DNA from: Temnothorax longispinosus
Taxonomy: Eukaryota; Arthropoda; Insecta; Hymenoptera; Formicidae
Assembly: GCF_030848805.1 (NCBI RefSeq)
Contig: NC_092363.1
Span: 17,454,600-17,518,599, forward strand
Length of the DNA stretch: 64,000 bases
Reading direction: 5' to 3'
This document shows, in pieces, positions 51,720-63,980 of the stretch. The number at the start of each line of letters is the position of its first letter. Within the stretch, counting starts at the first letter, position 1. A model generated the notes under the pieces. It had not been told where the DNA came from. It saw only the letters and a program-made list of their open reading frames with translations, and ran no database searches. A program made the position numbers and the translations under genes.

Positions 51720-51752
<33 letters not shown>
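51720..51752. repeat. (TA)n microsatellite abutting the palindrome
   Basis: About 15 TA units directly at the right end of the large palindrome. The left end also abuts TA/TG repeats (about 49440-49463). Insertion into, or expansion of, a TA tract is consistent with TA target preference. Confidence 0.9.
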
Positions 51753-52049
51753 TGCAATTCCTACGCGGCGCATTCAAATTGATAGATTACCACGTCGCGC
51801 GATACACGCCGACACTCTGTTCCCGCAAAGCGGAGGAGTTTGCGCGAGATTAGTCGAGGAGATCTCGTGCAAATGTATGCGTGCACGTTTGTGGGCATAC
51901 ATGCGCTCGCGTAATTTGTAGCGGGAAGGGGGTCTGCGGGGGGGGCGAGGATGTAACTGGTGGCGTCAAAAGGGTGAAAGTTGGGGGTCAAAAGATATAG
52001 GGCGAGGGGCCAGAACTGCTCCGTCGGTGCGAAGATATTGGATACGAAC

Positions 52050-54650
52050 CAACCGTTGCGCGTGTCAGTGACGACCGATTTTAATTTATAACCTTAGCGA
52101 GTACAAGTGTGAAACGGTCTTGAAGCACATTTATGCTTTTCTAATTGGTGTAAACACCATCTTATACATCCAAAAACAGTAAAAGACGGATCTGTACCGT
52201 CCACACACAACTCGAGCGCGTAGAGCGGCGGACTTCACCGCCGCCGTCTATACAGCATTGTCTAAGTTGACCAAATCCCGCATGTTGTCGTACGCGATCA
52301 ACCATAGACATATACGAGAGACGCATTCGGTGCCTCTGCATGAGTTGTTCGATCGGATGGGCCCTGACTCGATTCATTAAACAGTCAATACACTAATTAG
52401 ACCATGAAAACTACAGATCACAAAATCAGCTCGGAGGACCGAGGTATTGGTGGTAGTAAAATGTTAAAATTTACAAAGATGTGCGTAGTGATCGTGCAGG
52501 TGCATTATCTCCTGGTATTTAATTTGAGAATAACGTGATGAGAAAAATTGTGTATATCCTGGAAAAATATAACCCGTAGTTCGGCAGTGTGATATCGTCA
52601 TGACCAGGGTAGATTGCGATATATCAACCAGATATGAGGGACATAGGAGCGAATAGAAATTAATTCTCATCTGCCATCATCAGAATTGTTCTCTTAAGTA
52701 GGTCCCTATTGTTTTTAAAATGTGCATTTACTCAAGAGACTGGCGCTAATCCACGTATATAGCGCAGAAACTAATAATACGCGGGAAGTGCGTGTTATGC
52801 GGGTAGATTTTTACGAGTGCACAGAGTCACGTGCATACAACGCATGTAGGTACAAGATCAAAATATACAAGGCTAATTCGATGCGCAGAATGTGTAAAAG
52901 TTTTTAATCCTCGCCTGGCATAAAGTGTATCTATGAACTAGGGTCACTTAATAAATCAATTTATATTGCGGGTTAGACTAGAACAAGCATGCGGGAGTAT
53001 ACGGGGCAAACCATTAACCAGTCGGACGTATAAGTCGGAAGCGCGGATGAACAAGTTTTTTTAATGTCGACGAAAAATTCAGCAATGTCCAACACGCGCT
53101 ATTAGCTGCGAATGTCGCTACCTTGTAACTTTAAAAGTCCAACGGAAGAAAAAGAAAGAAATACGATTATGCTTAACATTTCTTGTGGAAGATAACTGGA
53201 TTTATAAACAGGGTCTTTTTAAACGCTCCTCTATTTCGCGTCGCCACTAATAAAATAATTGTCCTGAATCTAGAGTATAAGATGAGGGTCGTGCACGTAC
53301 ATTAGAATCAAATTTCATGTTTTTTTTATATATTAATCCCATCGCTGTTTACATGTCTGACCATAGGTCTTCGTTTCCGCGGGAAGTAGTCCCATTTGGG
53401 AAATAAAGACGGATAAGGACGGCGAGGTGAACGACGAGTTTGTCATCGTTGACAACGCTAGAAATGTATATGCTATAATCTTTTGAATAATAGACGTACT
53501 AGAAAAACTTGTGTCAAAAACTCATTCCGTAATCGGTCGAGTACCGACCATAATTACTGTATGTTACTAGTCTGAAAGTTGCGTTGACTTCGTATTCCGT
53601 AACTACGCGAGTGTGAATCCACCAAGGGCGTACTATCTGATAGACTGCATATAAGTCCACTGTGTGTTGAGACACACACCACTGTAACTAATAGTCCATA
53701 TAAATCAAAAGAAAATTGTGAATCGGGAACATACTACTGTGTTTATTTGTAACAAATGACGCAAGTCTCGAATGTATATGCTATATATTTATGATTAACT
53801 AACTTAGATCGCACATCTACAGTAGTAGGCCTCGGAACAAAAATAAAAAAGATGTATTTACGCAAAATTCGACAACCGGGCGATAGAGGTGTGAATATGA
53901 AAATAGACAGAATTGTCGGGACCGTATGGAATAGGAGAAAAAAATAGAGATCAGTTTGGATTAACGGGGTTCATGGGTGGCGCGCAGTGCGCTGGAGCGT
54001 ACTGGCGATTGCGTGAGTAGTTCGCTAATACAAGTGACAGCATGCGACCACTATACTGGTTTTAATCTTTCAAATGGACAGGGACAGAACAGAACTTTGG
54101 CGCGCTAACGAAGTGGGTTCTCACACAAAGTAGCAACAGTCACAAAGGGAGACCAATTGAGCGGTAAACGGAACACTCTCAAATGTACATGTTGCCTGCA
54201 ACGAATAAGCGGACAGGTACCGACCCCAATTATTAGCGTGAGTGAGTAAACGTTAATTCACCGCCTGCCGACATGAATGAATGCATTCTACGCGCACAGA
54301 TGAATAGCTCATCATTTCTTCGCAAATATGCTGTGTGCCACAAATTAAGCTAAATACTGCATATCGTGGAGTGATTATAATTCATGCCAAAGATCAGTAG
54401 ACTGCCAGGCGTTTCACTACATCAGTGTTGTGGCGGCGATGGGACCCCTCCTGACCATTGAAGCGCGCGAGGTCAAGGCGATATCTAATAACACATAGAT
54501 AGGTAATTCTCTTCCCGAAATAAACAATGCAACAAGTCACGTCTATTTTGAAGCAGCGGGAAGAAGATTGCAAACTCACGACCCTGGTCTAAGAAGTAAC
54601 ATGCAGGACTGAGTTCCCCAGTGTAATTTAGGGTAGCCTCCGCCTATTCC
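52050..54650. other. Unassigned stretch with more even base composition
   Basis: By eye this stretch has fewer long A/T runs than its flanks and no repeat found elsewhere in the window. Open frames are short. One stretch at 53367-53486 (+) follows a plausible acceptor and reads VFVSAGSSPIWEIKTDKDGE then VNDEFVIVDNARNVY before a TGA, but no donor or partner exon is visible. It could be decayed transposon or gene sequence. Confidence 0.3.
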
Positions 54651-55458
54651 GCCAGTGGAAAAACAGCTTACACAGCGTGCCGCGGCGGAATATATTACTT
54701 ACCGCGTCATGTATATAGTACGAAGGTCCGCAATTTTCGTGTATCTGAAATATTGATCTATCCGCTTTAACGCACGTGTGATTTTTTACAAATATTGACG
54801 TTGCCTTACATCTGTGTGCATGGTCGAGCGATAAAAAATGATTATATATGATTGTGAGAGCTTAAAAATAAGATCGTTTTATTAAATAACCCTTACCTGT
54901 CCTGAGGAATATGTTTTCCCATTTTCAGTTACCTACTGCTGTCCCCCGCGGATTTTAATTAACCCATGTTAACTGATTATGCTTCGTGTCAATACGAGTC
55001 TTATATCCAATTGCATGCGGCTCTCGTCGAATTTGTGATCAGCGAAGCGGTTTCTTCGTTATTAAATGCAACAAAGCAGTCTTATCTTTTATCCAATTTT
55101 CGTCGAATCTAAGCCTGTCTCATACACTAACAAAGCGAGTCCCTATTACTCGATATTGACTGAATTCCAGCGAGCAAACTTGTTAGGTGCACGAATAACT
55201 CAACTTGGCAGTAAGTCTAGTAAATGTGGCTTTGTGTGTGCAAGCCCAATTATATTCTTTCTATAAGCTGGTGAAGTAGTAGAAAGGGTATGGGCAACTG
55301 CTTCTTCCGCATTTTTCTTCCCGTTATTTCCCGGCGTTACAAATGCGCTTATATATGTAAAGATTATCCAACAGAGAACGAATAGACCCTCGAATAAGCC
55401 GGGGATACGTAAGCTAATCGTAACGGACGTAGCGCCACATACATGAATCTTTCGTGGC

Positions 55459-55517
55459 TCGAGATTTATTATTCATTATTGAATAATAAATCTTGATTTA
55501 TTATTCATTATTGAAAG
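55459..55517. repeat. AT-rich hairpin plus direct repeat
   Basis: GATTTATTATTCATTATTGA occurs twice in direct orientation, and the intervening AATAATAAATC pairs back with the first copy. Confidence 0.85.
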
Positions 55518-57454
55518 ATTCTGCAATCATTAACTGTTGTATAAATTATGTACATTGTATAAATCGTACGAGTTTTTTTTTTACACACACGATACAGCGA
55601 TAGCGTTGAGTAACAGCAAAAACTATCGCGGTTATCGGTCTTTATTTAATTGTTATCTCACACCTTCGTAATACGCTTTTCGTGTACCATCCCGGCACGG
55701 TGTAAAATTTTTAAACGACGCTTTTGCAAAATCGGCTTTTCGCACACCAGAGGTAAAACGATCCGAGAAATTCGAGAAAATCCTCCGTCACTGTCCCGGC
55801 CAAGATGAAGAGGGTGCACTGATAAAACTCGAGCCACGGAAAAACCTTTGATCTGCGTGTGAACTCGAACACTCGCGGGGGAGCATACTCAAGCCGAAAC
55901 TGATGTAACTATTATTAGATTGCTCTAATTACAGATTGGATTTAAATAACTGCCGTATACCATCATAGCCAGAATTACGAAACATAATATTTTGATCGCA
56001 TTTGCATATTTTCTCGAAATTGTCGGCACGTCGATAGAGTAAATACGTATATCTTTCTCGGTTATACACGATGTAGATATTTCAGTCGCGGCTGCCGCAA
56101 TTCGCACGTATCTTGCTTTACTCGTGGCCCAATCACACTTAACAGTTATCAAGCATTCATGACATGCGGGTCACTGGAGAGGAATATCGACGAATTATCT
56201 AATTCCCGGAAACTGCTTTGGGTTATTGCAGGCTGAAATTAATTAGCTGACGGTCCGCCTCGTTAATTAGATATTAAAGCTCGGAGGGAGTCACCAGTCA
56301 AATTTACAAATTGCCGAAGTTAAATTTATCCACTTTGTAGTTTATGAAATAAATTGATGAACGAGAATAAAATCATATCTCGAAATAATTCGGTCCATGG
56401 TAAAAATATCCCATCACGAGAAATTCACGAGTGTCGCAATTTTGTGAACTAAATGAATGCAAAATTCACGAGGATCGTGTTTAAATTTAGATGCCGAAGG
56501 ATATAAATTGTTTAAATAAAGATACTGAAGAATAACCGTCTGATTAAATGAGAAACATGGGACGTTGCCTTGGGTCTCAACGCATATATCTACATTCGAG
56601 TGGCCGCTTTATGAATATTCAGAACCAAGCTGCCATGGAATATTAATATCGCGAACGAAATGAAACTGCCGTTTTCCGCGCGTGCTCGGCGGATTGTTCG
56701 TTAATTTTCTGATTAAATGCCTGAGCAATTTGGACGTTCTCAAAGATTAATAGAGACTTCGATGTGCTACTCGATAAGCTGGAGCTGGGCCAATTTGTTG
56801 CCGATTGAATTGCGCTCGATAGCAGGTCGGCTTGTTTACCGATCACGAGTGGATAAGGTACGGCGCCGATATACGGATAGCCATTCAGAGGATACTGTAT
56901 AGGATGTCCCCTATATAGGGTGTGTGCATGCTGCATTTTAAAGCTATTGTCATCGGAAATACACAAAGCCTTTTCTTGATAACACTAACGAACGATGTCG
57001 CTTCTAAAGGCTCTCTTTTCGCTAGATCGATCGCGATTTCGTTAGCCTTATCCTTTTTTTTCTCTCCGGCATGAGGCTAACAAAATTTATTCGACGCCTT
57101 GGGCCAACAGATTATAGCATAATGCGATTTCGATAGAGTATACCGGTAGAGACGCGACAGATAATCGTACTAGCGCTTAAAGATTCTTCGGCATAAAGGG
57201 GATGGATCGAAAGTAATTTAAGGATAAGAGAATGGCGAACGGAAGAGCCGGCGCGAAGGAAAATAAGCAATTTCGTACCGCGTCGTATTTACTTCTTTTT
57301 GTTGCCCATCACTATAAATCGGTTTGCTGAGACAGCTTCAAGCAACTATCTTGAAAACGTCTTTCCTGGGGATACATTTGTTCTCCCATCTCTAGCTCTT
57401 TCTCTTCATAGAAACCGTCAGCCGGCCGACTAAATTAACGGAAAAAGCACTCAC

Positions 57455-57591
57455 CTCTTCTCCTTGCGTTGCTGCTTCTTCTTCTTGAAGGCTTTCTTCA
57501 CTCTTAGAAGCAGAAAAGCGGCGCGATCGATGGTCAGGCCTGGTGAAGCCTTGTCGCCGCTCGACATTTTGCGTCCCAATGCTCCCAACAC
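57455..57591 (-). CDS. Exon 1 (first visible) of a multi-exon minus-strand gene, unknown family
   Basis: This 137-bp block is bordered on the minus strand by an acceptor (TTCGCAG before GTGTTGG) and a strong donor (GAGAAGAG before GTGAGTGC). The chosen frame starts in phase 0, has 45 codons and ends with two leftover bases. It reads VLGALGRKMSSGDKASPG and continues through TIDRAAFLLLRVKKAF into KKKKQQRKEK. The ATG at codon 9 has a favourable context (GCAAAATGT), so translation could begin here with the preceding codons as 5' leader; an upstream exon is equally possible. The lysine/arginine cluster could be a nuclear-localisation or membrane-binding basic patch (inference). A second frame is also open, so the choice rests on phase agreement with the exon at 29400-29249 (AG plus C gives Ser) and on the coherent peptide. 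I do not recognise the family. Confidence 0.6.
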
Positions 57592-59485
57592 CTGCGAACA
57601 TAATCGAAATATAATTACATAATTAACGTTCTAATGTCGCAATTTAGCTAATTTGTAGATATTTTTTTTTTTTTTTTTTTTAATGGATCGTTAATTCTAT
57701 AAACTGTTTTGAATGGAATTTATGTAATTGAATGTAGAAGAGAGAATTTAGATAAACGAAGAGTCCTATCGCGAGGTCAGAGATGCCAATCTCTTTGATT
57801 GCGTTTACCATCGGATGCAATACCGATCGCGACGCATGTGCATGGGCGTTGCTTATAGGTAAACTTGGGGATCGATTAATTAATTGGTCCTGTATCTCGA
57901 TCACTGGGCATTTCCCAGTAGCAGTTATTTGGTGCTGTTACGGGCTACCGGCGGCTTCCGCCACTATTACTTCAGTAATCCATCTATTTGCTTGCGTTAA
58001 TACGCGCTTCACCGCACATGCCTAATTCAATTAGGGAACAACGTACCAGATTCTTCGAGTTCCACCGAGTTTAAGCTAAATTGTAATTGCAATTTATGCC
58101 TAAGTAATGATATATAAACGCAACATCGATGATTTAAATTAATGCGATATATGTAATACACAGTGAAGTTATCGCCGTTGTAATATTACCGAGAAGCCGA
58201 TTTGCCAAATATTTGAGTAATGCAAATCGCTATAAATTATTAATTTTGCGCAGACTGGCGCGAGCATTGTACGACTCGCTCGTGTAAATGAATTTTAATG
58301 AGCGGAAGAGCGTCGCGCACACAGCTTATTACCACGACTAACATAATTTACACATCCTTAGTATTAAGCTAGGCAAATTTTTCGCAATAAGGTCGGAGCC
58401 ATTAATAAGCTCGTTCTAGCGTCGAGAGGATTAAATTCCATTATGGAATCCGTCGCTATTTATCGATCTCTCGCCGGAGAGATCAAAGTGGATTGGTTAG
58501 GTAACATGTAACAAGCTCCGACGCTCAAAGCGCGCGAGATGCCTTTATATTAAAACACAAAACCAGACTAAAATTAGCCGGAATTTGCATTTAGTTGGAA
58601 ATTATAAAACGTTGGCTGTACACTATTGATTGCCTGTAAAATTGATATTAACATACCGCGTTAACGTCACGTGTTTTGCCTCGCGCGTGACATTATAACT
58701 TTCACGTCGACAAGTCAGGAGGCCACGGCGACGCGCGATGCAGTTAATTAAAATAAATAATTTAATTTCTCGCAGCTGTAAAAAAAAAAGTAGTTTCTAA
58801 TCCCGTGCGCTGCCGAGAACGCATTAGAAGTACAAACGGATTGTTTATCCGACAATCAATGAGCAATATTATTTGTGCTGATTGCTGACACACGAGAAGA
58901 GGCGCTCTCCTTTCACATATTTTTACCGTACGATCGCACAAACAGATGTTTTCTTCGAAAATATATTGGTCAGAAGTGCTCAAGCCGCCACCACTTTAAG
59001 TCCCATTTACCCCTCGAAGAATATTCTAATATTAGCTTTCGGTTTTGCGCGAGGTTTTCCGGTATTGACATAACGTCTCGCGATTAATTCAGCGACGATT
59101 AATATTCAACATGCACCTCATTGCCCAATCACCGTAAATTGCTTCAACCGCTCTCCCTTAACGCGCCAACGTTCGTGCGCGTTGATTTTAGAGCAACGAG
59201 TTTGGAGAGAATGGGTCGAAATAAATCGGCTTGTATATCCGATAGCATTGACAAGAAGATATAAGCGCGCAGACAATGATTGATGCTGCGACTTCTAACC
59301 CCTCGGCTTTTTTTTGGGGGAATCGAGGTCAGGACGCCACACGTTCCTCCGTATGTCCCCGATATAATTGTAGCGGTACAGTTTATTATTATTTGCGTTT
59401 CATGTATATCGATTCCACGATTATATTATACGAAGGGTAAACATTGTAGAACGTCGATAGATTTCAATCTCGCCACGTGCGACGA

Positions 59486-59520
59486 TTTAAATCATCGACA
59501 CTATATGTCGATGATTTAAA
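59486..59520. repeat. Perfect 15-bp hairpin
   Basis: TTTAAATCATCGACA, loop CTATA, TGTCGATGATTTAAA. Confidence 0.9.
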
Positions 59521-60161
59521 TGCAGATTGCAAGCCGAAGCGGCGTTTTGTGCAAATTATTTTTATTGCATAAAACTGTTATTGCACTTTGACACTTCGAA
59601 CATATGTAGAATTAAATATACGCGAAGACGGTTTTTATACATATTTTTCGTACACGCTGCCGCGTATTTAATGAAGGAAGGGTCGTTGCGCAAATTTGCG
59701 ACGGTCGCTATTTATATATAGACACGATGAGTTGAACGAGCTTTATTTTTTTTTCTAGTCTAACAATGCGTCAATCTCTATTTGCAGTATTTGCCGATGA
59801 TTCACCATGGCATTGCATGACTGTGCAGGGTGTTCTATTTCGATCGGGAGAATGCGTCACGCAAAATTTCGCTATTTAAAATGGCCGATGTACCATCGGG
59901 CGACTTCGCGATTCGTTTGTTCCAAATGGAGAGAACACACACCTTTGTTCGTTTATTGCCCTCGCCAACCAGAATCTTTTAAGAGTCTCATCGATCCACC
60001 GAGAATTATGCACGCTTTTGAATGCCGCTTATTGTTCGCATCGACTATCGGCGTTGACAATAGCGGAAGCGTAACAACCGCACCTAAAGCGGAGTGTAGG
60101 AATAGAAATATATTTGAGAGGCGAAATCCGCTTTCCCGGCGTGCAATCCGTTTCTCCAAAC

Positions 60162-60379
60162 GTGAACTACAAAACAAATAAAAAGAAAGACTTAATTTAG
60201 GACTCTCAATAATGGAACCAATATAATTACTGGTCACGAAATAAATCTTATTACTAATCCCCAAACTTACGCGAACTAGAAAACAAATGAAAAGAAAGAC
60301 TTAATTTAGGACTCTCAATAATGGAACTAACAACTACTGATTACGAAATAAATCTTATTATTTACTAATCACGAAAAGT
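60162..60379. repeat. 109-bp-period two-copy tandem repeat
   Basis: Copies start GTGAACTACAAAACAAAT (60162) and GCGAACTAGAAAACAAAT (60271). Both contain GACTTAATTTAGGACTCTCA, ATAATGGAAC and ACGAAATAAATCTTATTA. High identity suggests a recent duplication. Confidence 0.9.
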
Positions 60380-61312
60380 TTCCATTCGGCCTTCTAATTT
60401 CATCAAACTTGCACAAATAACAAGAATTGTTGGTAATAAAGAAAAGTTAGGCGATAAATGGAGGTCTCAGTTTGATACAATTATATGTGTGACAGCCATT
60501 TAGGTAAGTTTTCATTGAACATTTTCCCCTGTCTATCATTAATTACATTATCTCTTTGTCCGTTATATTTCTCGATCGACATAATAAAACACGACTGAAA
60601 TAACTCCTACCTCGCACCGATCATAGCGTCATATTACGTAATTTAGCCTGTAACACGGAAAAATTGCAATTATCTTAAAAGAACCGACAGTCTTCTATTT
60701 ATGTATAGACTTTAAAAGTTTACTTTCATAACGTCGTGCTTCGTTAGTACGGAAGAGGCATTACAACGTCGAGGGCGCAAATATAGGGTATCGCGACATA
60801 TCTCGAAACGAAGCCAATCAGTATTCAATCTCAGGAACAATCTTGACCTTGCGATCAGGTAGCGACTTCCGGCACGCCTGGCTTCGCGACGTCACTCATT
60901 TTCAGCTGAGACGAGATCCGCTCGGCGAGGCTCGAAAGGCAGAGAATATTGTTTGGTGTCGGATTCACGGTGCCAAACAATTATTTACGTCGAAAATATT
61001 ACCCCCTGTTTGTTCGCCGCTGCTGTTGATGTCAGCGTGATCGAGCAGCCTTGGAAAATGTGATATCACTTACTCCCGATCGATATTTCTGTACAACAAC
61101 GGTGCAAGAGAATGAAAAGAAAACGTGACATTTTGTACGAGACACTAATAAGATAATTATGTTCTCAGATAAATAAATAATATTATAACAAGTGTCATCA
61201 CACCCGGAACATGCTGGTTGCGAATTTGAATCCAGGAATAATCTTGGATAATGATTATTAACCGCTGGCAATACCCAAGAATGTAGGATATCCCTCTATT
61301 TCTATGTATTAG

Positions 61313-61400
61313 AACCGATAGGGAGAGAAAAGAGAAAGAGACAGGAGACAGATAGAGAGAGAGCGGGGAGGAGAGAGAGAAGATGAGATGAGGGACAGAA
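61313..61400. repeat. Purine-rich (GA) low-complexity tract
   Basis: Nearly pure A/G on the plus strand with repeated GAGAGA, about 85 bp. Potential GAGA-type or triplex-forming tract (inference only). Confidence 0.85.
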
Positions 61401-62881
61401 TACGATTGTTACTAAACTGTTTTAAACTTCACCTCATCGCTGTGAAGAAACTTTCTCGCAATTTGCCACAGTTTCAATGAAGTTTCAATCACGAGGGGCG
61501 TAATTTCACCGTGGTTTTGAATGCCTCTTAATGACGGAACACGATGTTTATCGACTCGACATTCGCGGAACTCGCGTTAAATTCAAGACAGAAATTGCGA
61601 ATTAATTTGAGAGAAGTTTTTATAAGAGCGAGCGCGCGCGCACATTTGCGAAACATGTACATTATTATTTGTTCCCTTCGCAATAATCGCAATTAGCTTG
61701 TTTTGTTATGTGAGACGTGTTCACTTTTGCGCATATCTACATTTGCGAGCGCATTATTATATTTAATGACGATGTGAAAGTCGCTTTGTCATTAAATGAC
61801 GCATATCACGCACCTTTTACGATACTCCGTAAGACACTCCGCCATTGTATCAACCGTGTGGGAATACGTTTCTTTCACACAGACATAAAATATTATGAGT
61901 GCAGTTTTGCCACAAAGTTGCATTTAAAATTAGATGTATACGTACATATATCTTTTATTTGCTCTGACAACGTTCTTCCACGGAGGAAAATACGCGTTTC
62001 CCTTTTCTCCCTTCTTTCATCCCCATCTCCCGTAAATTCCAGCAACGCGGAGGATCTCGCGTTTCTGTGCACTGTTTTATGAGCGCGTTAAAAGCAGCGA
62101 GAAAAATTGTTGCGAAATGCGCGCTCGTCAGTCGTGCGTCCGTCGGTCGTGAAAACTCTTGTGCCAACGGCACCTCGGTATGAAAATGCAATTTCTGTAC
62201 CTCCTGGAAGGCGGAAGGAACCCAACGGAATGCGCGTAGGGCTCCGGATAATGACAGAGCCACGTGGCACAATTTCATGAAAATGCATGCCACGCGCAGC
62301 GCGGATACCGCGCGTGCAATGCCATCGTGATGTGCGGTCAAGAGTGCGATCGGGGATTGTATCCCACAGTGGAGCCCGACTGCAATCGAAATGGGGCAAG
62401 AATGTTGAAGTCGTTCGATGAATTCAACGCGGCTGTTAAACGTTTTAATTAATTTCGTCTAAGTATAAACTTCATAAAACACGATAACTTGAATATAAAA
62501 AATGATTCGACGCGATCTTACATAAACCGCACTGCTTAGACGCTGTTATTAATATTATGATTTTATATCAAGTTCTATCTTGTTTAATTATTGTCAATTT
62601 CAAATACGTAATCTTAATTAATTTCTCATATCGATGTCAGTTACATTTTATGATGACATTACATGAATGTCGAGAGATGAGAACTTAAAGGGAAATATAT
62701 GCTCCCTCCAAGATGAGAATCTTCTTCTTTACCAAGAAGAGAAAGATTTAATTTGCTGCCTACTGTTTGTTGAAAAGAAAATCAGTTTTGCCGATTTAAT
62801 TACCGTCCTGAAATCCGACATCTGAGATATTATCGATAACACACGAGACGGTTTCTGAGGGCTTTTGTCAACATTCATCAG

Positions 62882-62930
62882 GATGACGTCTACCGGATTC
62901 GGTTGCCGAGTCAGAAGGTGTGGATTAAGG
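62882..62930 (+). CDS. Weak small-exon candidate, plus strand
   Basis: A good acceptor (GCTTTTGTCAACATTCATCAG) and donor (TTAAGG before GTGAGT) enclose 49 bp on the plus strand. One frame reads DDVYRIRLPSQKVWIK plus one base. The peptide looks coding-like, but the block is short, another frame is also open, and no partner exon was found nearby on this strand. If real, it belongs to a different gene from the minus-strand exon chain. Confidence 0.2.
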
Positions 62931-63835
62931 GTGAGTGACTGGTGCAAACAGAGCCTGATTTACAGGGATTTACTTGGCTTTTGCGTTGGCGAAAGGTCCC
63001 CATGGATTCTGCGTTGTGGCCATTTGACACGTAAACAACTACCTATAATGAAGCAACGCGGAGAATTTTAAAGAATCTTGGAGTTGTATATACATGATCG
63101 TTCAAATTATTGTCAGACGCACCGTGATAAACGTCCGGAGAAAATTTTCGTTCAACCTTTAACTGTGAACATTACACACTGAAGTTCTGGAGACTTTTAC
63201 ATTTACAATTAGATATAAAAAGAGAGAGAAATAGAAATAATTTTTTATTCTCCATGCATACTTTCTCCATATGCTGCATTTTTTCGTGTCTTTCAGCACT
63301 TGAATACAGAATTAAGCTTCATTTGTTTGTTTGTTTGTTTTTTAGAGAAAAAGAAACACGATTGGGCAAAATTATAAAACAAGCTGCAGAAATCTCAAAG
63401 ACCTTATATTCACTGTAGAGAAGTAACGCAAATGAGGTTTTTATCGTTTTGCCGACGCACGTTTGAACCGATTGTAATTGTGCGTAATGCAGTCGTTGAG
63501 TGTTGTTTGTCACATGTCCGAAAACTATTCTAGAGATGCAGCGAAGCACCCAACGACGCATTTGGTTAGCAGGGTTAGCTCGTCGAACATTGCGAACCGC
63601 GGAAACTATTCAGGGCAACTGTTTCAACAACCGCTGCAAGGAGCTTGGGTAGAAATTAATGGAATCCTTGGCAGGATGTAACATGGGCGCGGACATTCAG
63701 CTGTGTCATATATCGGGTGATGTAAAGGTGGAGAAGCATTCCTCCGAAACTGTAAACTTTGATTGCCAGCACTCACGCTGAAGAAATTATCAGATATGCT
63801 TCGTCAAATTCGTGCAGGGTACCTTTTCTTTACTA

Positions 63836-63980
63836 TACGTTTACGCGAGCGTTACTTCTGTAGTAACTTACGATAATTCCTTCGCGTAAACGGGATTTTG
63901 TAGTAACTTACGATAATTCACTCCGCGTAAACGAGTGAATTATCGTAAGTTACTACAGAAGTAACGCTCGCGTAAACGTA
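63836..63980. mobile_element. 145-bp palindromic MITE, intact
   Basis: Perfect 44-bp arms: TACGTTTACGCGAGCGTTAC then TTCTGTAGTAACTTACGATAATTC, and the complement ending at 63980. A second inner hairpin reuses GTAGTAACTTACGATAATTC with its complement around CGCGTAAACG. TA at both ends may be the target duplication. The same element, truncated, is in both arms of 49464-51719. Confidence 0.9.

Larger units (their letters stand above)
29401..57454 (-). other. Putative 28-kb first intron, rich in repeats and fold-back elements
   Basis: If the exons at 57591-57455 and 29400-29249 are joined, this whole interval is intronic. It contains the tandem array at 29.9-30.8 kb, the cassette candidate at 33.8-33.9 kb, a fold-back at 34.8-34.9 kb, two-copy repeats at 38.4 and 39.9 kb, a degenerate array at 47.1-47.3 kb and the 2.26-kb palindrome at 49.5-51.7 kb. 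Stretches not listed separately (31-33.8, 35-38.3, 40-47, 47.4-49.4 and 54.7-57.4 kb) show only AT-rich DNA with short unsupported open frames. Confidence 0.45.
57592..63835. other. Sequence upstream of the first visible exon, mostly non-coding
   Basis: It holds a T20-type run (57664-57682), hairpin 59486-59520, a CAGGGTGTTC motif at 59826, a two-copy repeat at 60162-60379, a purine-rich tract at 61313-61400, a moderately GC-rich patch at about 62000-62420 with unsupported open frames, a (GTTT) run at about 63322-63340, and the weak exon candidate at 62882-62930. No promoter for the minus-strand gene could be identified. Confidence 0.45.

Noticed and set aside
54690..54732. 42-bp minus-strand micro-exon candidate between TATTTCAG and GTAAGT
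   Set aside because: Both splice motifs are good, but at this size they occur by chance; two frames are open and no certain partner exists.
56840..56930. 91-bp minus-strand block reading HAHTLYRGHPIQYPLNGY and onward
   Set aside because: The peptide is attractive, but the acceptor lacks a pyrimidine tract, the donor GTAAAC is weak, and phase 0 to 1 does not fit the neighbouring exons.
59807..60181. 124-codon plus-strand frame
   Set aside because: It starts just before a CAGGGTGTTC repeat end and runs into the 109-bp tandem repeat; more likely repeat-derived than a gene.
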